Assembly: GCA_963580455.1 (NCBI GenBank)
Contig: OY756964.1
Coordinates: 21,674,001 to 21,738,000, forward strand
Direction of reading: 5' to 3'
DNA from: Euonymus europaeus
Lineage: Eukaryota; Streptophyta; Magnoliopsida; Celastrales; Celastraceae
Length of the DNA: 64,000 bases
Shown here: positions 12,725 to 23,558 of the stretch, one piece after another
How positions within the stretch are numbered: position 1 is the stretch's first letter
Layout: every line of letters starts with the position of its first letter
The notes under the pieces: generated by a model
What the model was told of the DNA's origin: nothing
Database searches by the model: none
What the model saw: only the letters and a program-made list of their open reading frames with translations
Program-made: the position numbers and the translations under genes

Positions 12725-14632
12725 GGGAATTTTGCGAAAATATCCCAGTTGATAAAGATTTTTTAAAAAGTAACATTATTTAAAAAAATTTAGAGAAATG
12801 AGCCATTTTATACATAGAAGTGCCATAATACTCTTATATGATATATTTAACAAATTTCTCACTTCTAAACTAAAAACTAAAATAACATCGAAACTCGACA
12901 TCAAAACTTCTCTTTTAGTTTCAAAAAATCATTTACGTCAACAAATTGTATTTTTTCGAATACCTTAAAACTCATATATCACTAGGTCTTGGTAATTTTT
13001 AGTTTATTCTGTTTATGAAAATAAAAGTCAAGCTTTTTTGCGTCTGTATAAGAGATTTCTGGGTCTTTTTTTCATCTTCGAGAACGATTTTTTTGCGTAT
13101 ATATAGTGAACAACCAAGAAAAGATGATGCATGACCAAGAAAAATTGTGCACAACCATTTTTTTTTTGGTCATGCCAAAATTTTCTTTGTCGTGCCAAAA
13201 CTTTTCTTAATCGTGCCTAATTTTTTCTTGGTCATGCATCATTTTTTCTTGGTTGTGCACTATATAAACATAGAATAATCATGTTAGACCAAGAAAAAAA
13301 TAGGCACCACCAAGAAAAGTTTTGGTACGACCAAGAAAAATTTGGCATGACCAAGAAAAATTTTGCACAAAAATTTTCTTAGTCATGCCAAACTTTTCTT
13401 GGTCGTGCCTAATCTTTTCTTGGTCATGCATCATTTTTTCTTGATTGTGGACTATATAAACAAAGAATAATCATGTTAGACCAAGAAAAAATAGGCACGA
13501 CCAACAAAAAATTTGGCACGACCAAGAAATGGTTGTGCACAATTTTTCTTGGTCATGCCAAAACTTTTATTGGTCATACATAATTTTTTGTTGGTTGTGC
13601 ACTATATAAACGTAGAATAATCATGTTAGATAAAGAAAAAAATAGGCACGACCAAGAAAAAAATGATTGTGCAAAATTTTTCTTAGTCATGCAAAATTTT
13701 TCTTGGTCGTGCCTAATCTTTTCTTGGTTATGCATCATTTTTTCTTGATTGTGGACAATATAAACAAAGAATAATCATGTTAGACCAAGAAAAAATTAGG
13801 CACGATCAAGAAAAAAAAAAGTGCACAATCAAGGAAAAATGGTTGTGCCAAATTTTTCTTAGTTGTGCCAAAAATTTTCTTGATCGTGCCTAATTTTTTC
13901 TTGGTCGTGCATCATTTTTTGTTAGTTGTGCACTATATAAACGTAGAATAATCATGTTAGACAAAAAAAAATAGACACGACCAAGAAAAGTTTTGGCATG
14001 ACCAAGAAAAATTGTGCACAACCATTTCTTGGTCGTGCCTATTTTTTTCTTGGTCGTGCATCATTTTTTGTTGGGTGTGCACTAGAATAATCATTTTAGA
14101 CAAAGAAAAAATTTGGCACGACCAAGAAAAGTTTTGGCATGACCAAGAAAAATTGTGCACAATTGCACAATTTTTCTTGGTCATGCCAAATTTTTCTTGG
14201 TCGTGCCAAAACTTATCTTGGTCATGCCAATTTTTTCTTGGTTGTTCACTATATACACAAAAAAATCGTTCTTGAAGATGAAAAAAAATAAAACCCACAA
14301 ATCTCTTATACAGACGCAAAAAAGCTTGACATTTATTATTATAAACAAAATAAATTAAAAATTACCAATATTCAGTGATATATGAGTTTTAAGGTATTTG
14401 AAAAAACACAATTTATTGACGTAAATGATTTTTCGAAACTAAAATAGAAGTTTTGATGTTGAGCTTCGTCGTTGTTTCAATTTTTAGTATAGAAGTGAGG
14501 AATTTATTAAATATATCATATAAATGTATTTTGATACTTCTATGCATAAAATGGATCATTTCTCTAGACATTTTTAAAAAATGTTATTTCTCCAAAAATG
14601 TTTATAAACTGAGTCATTTCCGCAAAATTCCC
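12725..14632. mobile_element. Non-autonomous Mutator-like element (MULE) with long TIRs
   Basis: The left arm (12725 to about 13123) and right arm (about 14232 to 14632) are inverted copies of each other for ~400 bp. Both ends begin GGGAATTTTGCG in the outward-in direction. Flanks are CTTATAATA at 12716-12724 and CTTCTAATA at 14633-14641: a 9-bp target duplication with one mismatch, the size expected for Mutator-like elements. There is no transposase. The open frames inside are repetitive peptides of the core and not genes. The element sits about 390 bp upstream of the oxidoreductase start codon. Confidence 0.85.
13124..14231. repeat. Tandem and palindromic repeat core of the MULE
   Basis: The core is built from alternating copies of 'gaccaagaaaa' and its complement 'ttttcttggtc', so many short hairpins are possible. 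A second landmark, 'actatataaac..agaataatcatgtt', recurs at about 13260, 13451, 13602, 13755 and 13931, with a degenerate copy near 14080. This marks a tandem period of roughly 150-190 bp. Copies differ by substitutions and small indels. Confidence 0.8.
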
Positions 14633-14641
14633 CTTCTAATA

Positions 14642-15493
14642 CCTAATGGGCTCCTTCCATGATCACACAGGTTACGATTTATGATCTCTTGCTGCTTATA
14701 ATTCTCATTCTCAGTGTTAGAAGTATGAATGAGATTGTTGCGCTCTATGCTAATTAGTGCTAGGACTGCTGGGTTCGGTTAGATCTTAGTTTTGAATATG
14801 TCCTATCATATGAAAGGAGGAAGAGTGTGAGACAGGAGCGGAAGCAAGAGAAACTGATTTAGGCGATTTGCTCTAATAATAGCATTGTGTGTAATGATAA
14901 TTTAAAAATTCCGTTGGTCCCTTTTGATTGATACTATCTGATGAAATGGCTTGCTCTGTTTAGGACAGGGTTCCAACACGACTTTTCCGTGGAGAGATTC
15001 CAGGTTTATCAAAACGATTTGATGAGTTTGAGGAGCACCATTAGGTTTAGCTTGCTCTTCTAGGCACCAAGATATTGCAAAAATGAATCTACAAGGAGGC
15101 TAAGCTAAACGCTTCAACCGAATCATTACAAGAGTCGGAACACGCAAAATTCAACCAACTAAAGCAATTTCTTACAAAGAAATCTAGATTAGTTTCTATA
15201 TTATTCAAAATCCTGTTGCTTCTTTGGATTGGAGAGGTCTTCCCTATGTAGACATAAGACATGCATCTTCCAGTCTTTTAGTCTTTAAGACAAGTAATTT
15301 TTCTTAGCATAAAACTTCTGATTTAATGCGTTTCCGCTCATACGCTTTTTCCCTTCCTATTAATCAGAAGCATCTAGCAGTTCCACACGTTTGTTTTTCA
15401 GTATTGGCTGTCTGAAGGAAATTTAATTGCTTTGTTTTAGCTAGAAGACTAGAACTTAGAAGCTCTAGATCATGTTTTTTAATTTTTGAGCAG
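14642..15493. other. Intergenic or intronic stretch before the KH exon
   Basis: No KH1 or KH2 coding segment of the downstream KH gene, nor any other recognisable exon, is seen here. The last bases (ending ttgagcag at 15486-15493) form a polypyrimidine-like tract and acceptor for the exon that starts at 15494. Confidence 0.55.
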
Positions 15494-16280
15494 GTTACCC
15501 AGCAAATGCATATTCCCATATCGCATGCTGATGCTGTTATTGGGACGGGCGGTGCAAGTATTAGCTACAGCCGGCGTGCAAGCAGTGCGACTGTTACCAT
15601 ACATGAAACCAGAGATGTTCCTGGGGAAATGACGGTTGAAATCAGCGGAACAGCTTCCCAGGTCCAAACGGCTCAGCGGCTGATTTGGGTAATTATTGCT
15701 TGCCTTGCCTATTTTTCTATATCCAAAATTGGTTTCTTTTTCCTTCAATAGTATTAGTATCGCTATTTATATCTGAAATTCTGAATAAGTTCAATGCTCA
15801 CATAGCTGCTGATTTTCCTCTAATTGTATGCATACATGTGCCATGTGAGCATGTTTGTGTATGGTGACTCTGCTGTTAAGGTGAAATAAATTTTCTGCCT
15901 TTGGCTGTTCAGCTAATTTTAGCATTGTTTCTCTTTTTCCTACATATTATTCTGATTTCTGTCTGACCATGTTCATTGATACCTAACTGCTGGATTATTG
16001 CGCAATTGTCTCTACTAGGGTGAATGTGGTTGCAAAATGGTTGTTTCGTGTGTTGGTGAAACCCTTTCTATTTGTGTCCTCAATGTCCTTGGTCTTTGAA
16101 TAACTCACATTATATGAAGACCAGCAATTACCAGTAAGTTCAGTCTGAAAACGAGATTACAGTTGTTGTCTATCTATTTACGATGCACATGCACAGTGTG
16201 GTATACAAAAATGTCGATAGGAGTATGCATAAAAGGATTGCAATTATGTAGTGAATATAATGTGTTTGCTGGGACTTTTA

Positions 16281-16868
16281 TCAGAACTTATGTTAAGATG
16301 GATGTATATGGTTTATAAATTATACCCGACTAGTACGATTCTGAAAACTCTGGGATCAATAATGTTGCTCATGGGGTCCATGATTGGAATAATTTTTGCT
16401 CAGCAATTTAATTTCATTTTTGCTCTTATAAGAACTGGATATTGGATTCTAACTGAATGGTTGTCAATAAGAATATAAATAGAGATATGATGATACTTTT
16501 GAAGATCTTTACCTGATGATGCAAATGCCTGTGTTTGGAAAAGCTCTTTACAAGCACTTCTTGTCTATAATGGATGAGCTTAATTGAGACCAGTCGAGGA
16601 CGTAAATTCTTTTGGTGTATGGTATTTGGTACTGCAGTGATTTGGTGTGATGTAGTTGATCTCAAAAATTTTTGGCATGATGAGCATCCAATTAAAATTA
16701 CATGCATACAATTGTCATATATGATATTATTATGATATGGAGTTTTTACTTGTGTAAAAAGAATGTTTTATTTTCTTTGTTGAAGAATCTCTTGAACTAC
16801 TGAGCATGAATTTGACATTAGTATTTTTTTTTCTTCAAAATATCTTTTATTTTTTCATTGGTAAAACA
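16281..16868 (+). repeat. Diverged partial copy of the array unit (left edge)
   Basis: This stretch aligns with 18471 to about 19055 of the first full unit, starting at 'cttatgttaagatgg'. It has scattered substitutions and small indels, roughly 5-8% by eye. It stops at 'ttcattggtaaaacat' and joins directly to 'ttaccagacattt' at 16869. The equivalent of about 1.9 kb found in the other units (hAT element, terminal KH exon and 3' flank) is missing at this junction. Confidence 0.75.
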
Positions 16869-16948
16869 TTTACCAGACATTTATTTTATTTTGTAATATA
16901 TTATATTAAATACATCGGCTTGGATATTCATTCCATCTGGTTGTAGAC

Positions 16949-17638
16949 CTAGAAGACGATAGAAAAGGCGACTATTAAAGCTGCCATTTTTGCTGCAGAT
17001 TCCACCTGTTTGCTTTTCTCAGAACCAATCGAACAGTATGTCGCAAAGCTCTCACAGTTGTGGAAAATAAGGTTGTACTTCGCGAAACCCTCTTTTGTGT
17101 TATTCTTCTGCATCTTTTTATAGGCAATCGTTACGACTTTCTCCGGTGGGTAGGGAACAGTTTTAGAGTAGTTGTAGAGGTATATAATTTTTCCTGCAAA
17201 TGGATTCCCTTGCTTCATGAAGCAATCCAGGCAGGTCTTCACAATTCCTAGATCTTTCTTTTTCCTGTAGCCACAGTGTGGACAAGGAGGATGCTCATGT
17301 GACCCTAAACTGATCTTGGTCGTCAGTGAGTTCAATGCTGAGTTGCTCAGGAAGTGAATTACGTACTGAACGTTGTCGTGGCCCTTTCCAACATATATCC
17401 CTGAAACCACACACACACACACATATATTGTTAACGAGTATTCTTAAAATGTAAACTTGATAAACTATGATCAGTAAAGAATAGCGCAGTGCAGTGCGTG
17501 AATGAGTTGACCATGATGGGAGTAGATGCCTTCAGCCCTGTAAACAAAGATATGTTGACCAGGTTGGAGTTCATCTCTCTCGATATGCTTGTGAGCATGC
17601 AATTTTTCACCTATCTTACAAACGATGTCTTGTGCCAT
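16949..17638 (-). CDS. LRAT/NC-domain protein, array copy 1
   Basis: Two exons, 17638-17512 and 17400-16949, joined by a 111-bp GT-AG intron that carries a short (CA)n tract; 192 aa. The protein has the LRAT (lecithin:retinol acyltransferase-like, 'NC domain') plan. LQPGQHIFVYR comes first (24-34), then HHGIYVG at 41-47 split by the intron, VIHF at 56-59 and NCESFATYC at 157-165. The probable papain-like triad is His42, His58 and Cys158. A Cys pair module (CPHCG at 82-86, CLDCF at 99-103) lies between, and the C-terminus (178-192) is hydrophobic, perhaps a membrane anchor. Plant relatives are usually about 250 aa, so this is a short form. Their biochemical role is poorly known; animal relatives are acyltransferases or phospholipases. 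A TATA box lies at 17701-17708. Confidence 0.88.
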
Positions 17639-17700
17639 GATGACTACTAGTGTTTAATAACCTATTGCTGTGCATCTGTCTGGTTTAGTAATGGCTTCAC

Positions 17701-18001
17701 TTATATAGGAGTCTGGCTTTCAACTTTCCGAATGTTATACATCATTGTCTATAATAAATGATGGATGACCTACCTATACAAACCGTGTATGAAAGTTCTA
17801 TATTTGTGTTATATGAAAGGAAAGGGGGGACTTTTTTATTCTTCTTTTAGTCTTTTATTTGAACTTTCTAAATGTTATACATAATTGTTTATAATAAATG
17901 ATGGATGACCTACGTACACAAACCGTGTATGAAACTTCAATATATATGTGTTATATTAAAGGAAAGGGGAGACTTTTCTATTCTTCTTTTAGTCTTTTAT
18001 T
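17701..18001 (-). promoter_or_regulatory. LRAT promoter with a duplicated 140-bp block (copy 1; repeated in the array)
   Basis: On the minus strand CTATATAA (17708-17701) sits 63 bp before the LRAT start codon, a good TATA-box distance. Directly upstream are two diverged direct repeats, 17721-17860 and 17861-18001. Each begins 'aactttc..aatgttatac' and ends 'ttcttcttttagtcttttattt' on the + strand. The same arrangement is present in copies 2-5. Copy 6 keeps the TATA box but lacks both blocks. Confidence 0.65.
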
Positions 18002-18067
18002 TCTTTTCTCTCTGAATCAACTGGGTTATTATTTATATAATTGTTTAACACTAAAGATAAAATAGCA

Positions 18068-18463
18068 TATTATTCATATAATTGTGGGGCTTGAGAATCC
18101 GACGTGGAATTCTCAAAAGACTTGGAAGAGTATCAAAAACATCACGATTCCAGATTACAACTTGGAATGTCTTCCAAGTTACGTTCTTTGAATCGTCATC
18201 TGATTCCTCTAATGGAGTCTGCCGCTGGATTGCGGTTGTAAGGTTTGAAAACTCCAAATGTGTTTTGTTAATGCCATGATAGTCGTTCGGGAAGCTCCAT
18301 TACAGTACGGACAAAATGTCAACTTTGTTTTCCTCTGCAGATGGAGATTCCGTTGGAAATTAGTTGGTGAAAAACCAAGGCGATTTTTAAGCCTTATCCG
18401 AATCAAATTGGGAGATCTTTTATTATGGGGTTTCAAGATTTCCTTGTATATAATATAAATAAG
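18068..18463. other. Conserved non-coding DNA upstream of LRAT, and duplication junction
   Basis: This stretch is kept in all copies, including diverged copy 6 (about 38266-38660), up to 'ataaataagct'. After that the array units continue into KH intron sequence while copy 6 continues into unique DNA. The junction near 18464-18470 is therefore the breakpoint of the original tandem duplication. A 68-residue minus-strand frame (18051-18257) is open in copies 1-5 but has a stop in copy 6, so I do not treat it as a gene. Confidence 0.55.
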
Positions 18464-19312
18464 CTACATTTATGTTAAGATGGATGTATATGGTTTATAA
18501 ATTATACCCCACTAGTGCCATTCTGAAAACTCTGGGATCAATAATGGTGCTCATGGCGTCCATGAATGGAATAATTTTTGCTCAGCAATTTAATTTCATT
18601 TTTGCTCGTATAAGAGCTGGCTATTGGATTCCAACTGAATGGTTGTCAATAAGAAAAGGGGAAAAGAATATAAATAGAGATATGATGATACTTTTGAATC
18701 TCTACTTGATGATGCGCATGCCTGTGTTTGAAGAAGCTCTTTACAAGCACTTTGTTGTCTATAGTGGATGAGCTTATTTGAGACCTGTCCAGGTCGTCAA
18801 TTCTTTTGGTGTATGTTATTTGGTACTGCAGTGATTTGGTGTGATGTAGTTGATCTCAAAATTTTTTGGCATGATGAGCATCCAATTAAAATTACTTGCA
18901 TACAATTGTCATATAAGATATTTTTATGATATGGAGTTTTTACTTGTGTAAAAAGAATGTTTTATTTTCTTTGTTGAAAAATCTCTTGAACTACTGAGCA
19001 TGAATTTGACATTAGTATTTTTTTTCTTCAAAATATCTTTTATTTTTTCATTGGTATAAATATTTATCTTGTTTTTCTCTGTTTAGGTATTGTTAAGAGT
19101 TATAAAAGTTTTAACAATTGCAATAGAACAACGAGAAAAGGGGTTAATTTGGTATTCTTCAAAATGTTATATATCTGTACAGATAAAAAAAAACTCTCGC
19201 AGTGAATAGGTCAGGGACGCACATGATGCACTCAAGACCTCACTCCATATACTGTATTATGTGGAGAGGCTGTTTCAGGAGGTGAACCTCACCTCTAGGT
19301 TTCATCCCTGGA

Positions 19313-19456
19313 ATTCAACTATTGGGTCATGTACTCATATGCTCGCCTGTATATTTTGTCAACATCTAAAATTGATTGGTGATGGTGTTCCTCTTTTCCT
19401 GGATGTCAGCTACCATGTAATTTCTAGGAAGACCCCAGAAAAGAAATGGTTGTTAG
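19313..19456 (+). repeat. First arm of a ~150-bp direct repeat flanking the hAT element
   Basis: The segment starting 'attcaactattgggtcatg' and ending 'gttgttag' recurs at 20209-20358 with a few substitutions (for example gatgtcag versus gatctcag). The hAT element interrupts this first arm, whose last bases resume after the insertion at 20202-20208. The duplication therefore came before, or is independent of, the transposon. The same layout is present in each of the five units. A 73-residue open frame crosses this arm (19261-19482) with no family I recognise. Confidence 0.7.
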
Positions 19457-20193
19457 CATGGCAGTTAAAATCGGGATACTAGGTTGAATCGTTAAGAGAG
19501 TCTACAGAATCGGATCGTAGAATCGAATCGTAGATCGTAAGATTCTATCAACAATGTAAATAAATATGATAAATATATGTTTACCCACATATCTATACCA
19601 AAAACTTAAACATATTGTCAACAATCACATAAAATACAATCCAAACATGTAACCAATAAAATAAAATACAATCCAAACATGAAATTGATTAAAATAATAT
19701 CCAAATGGACCAAATCAATGTAATCATTCAGCCACATGAACTTCCTCTTCATTCTCTTCTTCACTAATCTCACAATCTTCCACCTCAATATCATTAACAT
19801 CATCACCCAATTCAGGAATATCAATACTTGTGTTGCGCGAAGATGCAGAAGAGGGATAAAATTGAAGAAGAAAATTGAGGAAAAGAGATGAGAAGAGTTT
19901 GACTTCCAGAGATGGTGTCACGTAGTGGTGGTAGGCTGGTTGACTTCCAGAGATTGTATTATTTCATTTGGGTTTGTTAAAGAATGAAACATTTTTATTC
20001 CATTTGCTCCCTATTTCTTGAATCCTACATAGTCGCACGATTCTGTGCGATTCTACGATTTTGCACGATTTTGTGCGATTCTACACACGATTTTGACATC
20101 CCAGCGATTCTGATACGATTTGAATCGCTGGGTAGGATTCAAGTCGTAGAATCCCACGATTCTAGGACTCCAATCCCGATTTTGACTGCCATG
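19457..20193 (-). mobile_element. hAT-like non-autonomous element, array copy 1
   Basis: The 737-bp element has terminal inverted repeats CATGGCAGTTAAAATCGGGA (left) and the near-complement TCCCGATTTTGACTGCCATG (right). It is flanked by a perfect 8-bp duplication GTTGTTAG (19449-19456 and 20194-20201), diagnostic in size for hAT. Both ends are crowded with short 'gattctacgatt' and 'gcacgatt' motifs, typical of hAT subterminal transposase-binding repeats. A minus-strand open frame at 19724-19921 ends in an acidic tail and may be a remnant of a transposase C-terminus, but this is only a guess. Confidence 0.82.
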
Positions 20194-20711
20194 GTTGTTA
20201 GTGATAATATTCAACTATTGGGTCATGTACTCATATGCTCGCCTGTATATTTTGTCAACATTTAAAATTGATTGGTGATGGTGTTCCTCTTTTCCTGGAT
20301 CTCAGCTACCATGTAATTTCTAGGAAGACCCTAGAAAAGAAATGGTTGTTAGTGATAATAAATGATATGACCATGTTCATTGATACCTAACTTTGCTTGA
20401 TTTACTTGTATCCATTTTTACTTTCCCTAGTGGTAATTCTGCACAGCTATAGTTGCAACGTGTAGAGCACTCTGCTATGTGATCTCTATTTCATCACACT
20501 AATATTTTTGTGGCAGAATTTCATGGCTGAAGCTGCTGCTGCTGCTCGAGTAGCAAGACAAGCACAACAAGGTGGATCAGCAGACCAAGGTTACAACCCT
20601 TACGCATCACATGGTTCTATGTATGCTTCTCCCTCATCTGACCCAGGACATGGAAGCCATACAGGAGGCTATGGCTCTGTACATGTGTATGTTTCAAATT
20701 CTGGGTACTAA

Positions 20712-21050
20712 GGCAGTCTATAATTTTTCATTACGCAGCAACTAATTTTTTTCATCCCATTAAAATATAATATAATCAATTATATGATTGACAGATGTAA
20801 TATTAGCCTTTTGTTAGGTTCTCAGATAATTTGGATTTTTTTTTAATATTTTTACATACTAGTACTGTATATTAGATCGATGATTCCAGCCTTGTACTTA
20901 ATTTTACACTTCATATATTAAACACAACATATACTTTTTATCACCACGCCACGTAACTTCATATAAATGTTTTACCAGACATTTATTTTATTTTGTAATA
21001 TATTATATTAAATACATCGGCTTGGATATTCATTCCATCTGGTTGTAGAC
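20712..21050. other. Shared 3' flank between the convergent KH exon and LRAT gene
   Basis: Only 339 bp separate the stop codon of the KH terminal exon (+) from the stop codon of LRAT copy 2 (-). Both 3' UTRs must lie here and may overlap. The sequence is AT-rich and includes the unit boundary at 20970/20971. The arrangement recurs in every unit. Confidence 0.6.
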
Positions 21051-21740
21051 CTAGAAGACGATAGAAAAGGCGACTATTAAAGCTGCCATTTTTGCTGCAG
21101 ATTCCACCTGTTTGCTTTTCTCAGAACCAATCGAACAGTATGTCGCAAAGCTCTCACAGTTGTGGAAAATAAGGTTGTACTTCGCGAAACCCTCTTTTGT
21201 GTTATTCTTCTGCATCTTTTTATAGGCAATCGTTACGACTTTCTCCGGTGGGTAGGGAACAGTTTTAGAGTAGTTGTAGAGGTATATAATTTTTCCTGCA
21301 AATGGATTCCCTTGCTTCATGAAGCAATCCAGGCAGGTCTTCACAATTCCTAGATCTTTCTTTTTCCTGTAGCCACAGTGTGGACAAGGAGGATGCTCAT
21401 GTGACCCTAAACTGATCTTGGTCGTCAGTGAGTTCAATGCTGAGTTGCTCAGGAAGTGAATTACGTACTGAACGTTGTCGTGGCCCTTTCCAACATATAT
21501 CCCTGAAACCACACACACACACACATATATTGTTAACGAGTATTCTTAAAATGTAAACTTGATAAACTATGATCAGTAAAGAATAGCGCAGTGCAGTGCG
21601 TGAATGAGTTGACCATGATGGGAGTAGATGCCTTCAGCCCTGTAAACAAAGATATGTTGACCAGGTTGGAGTTCATCTCTCTCGATATGCTTGTGAGCAT
21701 GCAATTTTTCACCTATCTTACAAACGATGTCTTGTGCCAT
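21051..21740 (-). CDS. LRAT/NC-domain protein, array copy 2
   Basis: Exons 21740-21614 and 21502-21051, exactly 4,102 bp from copy 1. The encoded 192-aa protein is the same as copy 1, with all three presumed catalytic residues, the splice sites and the TATA box kept. It is tail-to-tail with the KH terminal exon at 20517-20711. Confidence 0.88.
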
Positions 21741-23558
21741 GATGACTACTAGTGTTTAATAACCTATTGCTGTGCATCTGTCTGGTTTAGTAATGGCTTC
21801 ACTTATATAGGAGTCTGGCTTTCAACTTTCCGAATGTTATACATCATTGTCTATAATAAATGATGGATGACCTACCTATACAAACCGTGTATGAAAGTTC
21901 TATATTTGTGTTATATGAAAGGAAAGGGGGGACTTTTTTATTCTTCTTTTAGTCTTTTATTTGAACTTTCTAAATGTTATACATAATTGTTTATAATAAA
22001 TGATGGATGACCTACGTACACAAACCGTGTATGAAACTTCAATATATATGTGTTATATTAAAGGAAAGGGGAGACTTTTCTATTCTTCTTTTAGTCTTTT
22101 ATTTCTTTTCTCTCTGAATCAACTGGGTTATTATTTATATAATTGTTTAACACTAAAGATAAAATAGCATATTATTCATATAATTGTGGGGCTTGAGAAT
22201 CCGACGTGGAATTCTCAAAAGACTTGGAAGAGTATCAAAAACATCACGATTCCAGATTACAACTTGGAATGTCTTCCAAGTTACGTTCTTTGAATCGTCA
22301 TCTGATTCCTCTAATGGAGTCTGCCGCTGGATTGCGGTTGTAAGGTTTGAAAACTCCAAATGTGTTTTGTTAATGCCATGATAGTCGTTCGGGAAGCTCC
22401 ATTACAGTACGGACAAAATGTCAACTTTGTTTTCCTCTGCAGATGGAGATTCCGTTGGAAATTAGTTGGTGAAAAACCAAGGCGATTTTTAAGCCTTATC
22501 CGAATCAAATTGGGAGATCTTTTATTATGGGGTTTCAAGATTTCCTTGTATATAATATAAATAAGCTACATTTATGTTAAGATGGATGTATATGGTTTAT
22601 AAATTATACCCCACTAGTGCCATTCTGAAAACTCTGGGATCAATAATGGTGCTCATGGCGTCCATGAATGGAATAATTTTTGCTCAGCAATTTAATTTCA
22701 TTTTTGCTCGTATAAGAGCTGGCTATTGGATTCCAACTGAATGGTTGTCAATAAGAAAAGGGGAAAAGAATATAAATAGAGATATGATGATACTTTTGAA
22801 TCTCTACTTGATGATGCGCATGCCTGTGTTTGAAGAAGCTCTTTACAAGCACTTTGTTGTCTATAGTGGATGAGCTTATTTGAGACCTGTCCAGGTCGTC
22901 AATTCTTTTGGTGTATGTTATTTGGTACTGCAGTGATTTGGTGTGATGTAGTTGATCTCAAAATTTTTTGGCATGATGAGCATCCAATTAAAATTACTTG
23001 CATACAATTGTCATATAAGATATTTTTATGATATGGAGTTTTTACTTGTGTAAAAAGAATGTTTTATTTTCTTTGTTGAAAAATCTCTTGAACTACTGAG
23101 CATGAATTTGACATTAGTATTTTTTTTCTTCAAAATATCTTTTATTTTTTCATTGGTATAAATATTTATCTTGTTTTTCTCTGTTTAGGTATTGTTAAGA
23201 GTTATAAAAGTTTTAACAATTGCAATAGAACAACGAGAAAAGGGGTTAATTTGGTATTCTTCAAAATGTTATATATCTGTACAGATAAAAAAAAACTCTC
23301 GCAGTGAATAGGTCAGGGACGCACATGATGCACTCAAGACCTCACTCCATATACTGTATTATGTGGAGAGGCTGTTTCAGGAGGTGAACCTCACCTCTAG
23401 GTTTCATCCCTGGAATTCAACTATTGGGTCATGTACTCATATGCTCGCCTGTATATTTTGTCAACATCTAAAATTGATTGGTGATGGTGTTCCTCTTTTC
23501 CTGGATGTCAGCTACCATGTAATTTCTAGGAAGACCCCAGAAAAGAAATGGTTGTTAG

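Larger units (their letters stand above)
15494..20711 (+). pseudogene. FLK/PEPPER-like KH-domain RNA-binding gene, 3' fragment (KH3 exon plus terminal exon)
   Basis: Exon A (15494-15688, 65 codons) encodes a type-I KH domain with the GxxG loop in [16 protein letters not shown] and the block [20 protein letters not shown]. The terminal exon (20517-20711, 64 residues) follows in phase 0 and begins NFMAEAAAAARVARQ, with DQGYNPYASHGSMYAS next and stop TAA. This matches the third KH domain and tail of the plant FLK/PEPPER proteins, nuclear poly(C)-binding-type regulators of FLC and flowering. The expected KH1 and KH2 exons are absent upstream, where the MULE and the divergent oxidoreductase gene lie. 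Exon A ends in Trp where relatives, as I recall them, have Gln. The 4.8-kb intron contains one entire antisense LRAT gene and a hAT element. Both exons remain open, so it could still be transcribed, but as an RNA-binding protein it is truncated. Confidence 0.75.

Noticed and set aside
13124..14231. Regularly spaced repeats that could suggest a CRISPR-like array, and open frames of 87-120 codons inside
   Set aside because: Repeats are degenerate, palindromic and nested inside Mutator-like inverted arms in plant nuclear DNA. The frames only translate the repeat (HDQEKFWHDQEK type).
17406..17423. (CA)n tract in the LRAT intron as a functional element
   Set aside because: It is a simple microsatellite within a short intron, near-constant among the copies, with no evidence of a role.
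18051..18257. A 68-codon minus-strand frame upstream of each LRAT gene
   Set aside because: The diverged copy 6 has a stop in the middle, so there is no sign that the protein is conserved.
18472..18771. A 99-codon plus-strand frame repeated in each unit
   Set aside because: It lies in KH-gene intron DNA, has no recognisable domain, and the diverged copy at 16281-16868 breaks the frame.
19261..19482. A 73-codon frame (MERLFQEVNL start) in each unit
   Set aside because: It runs into the hAT element, matches no family I know, and sits in an intron; it may be an old gene fragment but this cannot be supported.
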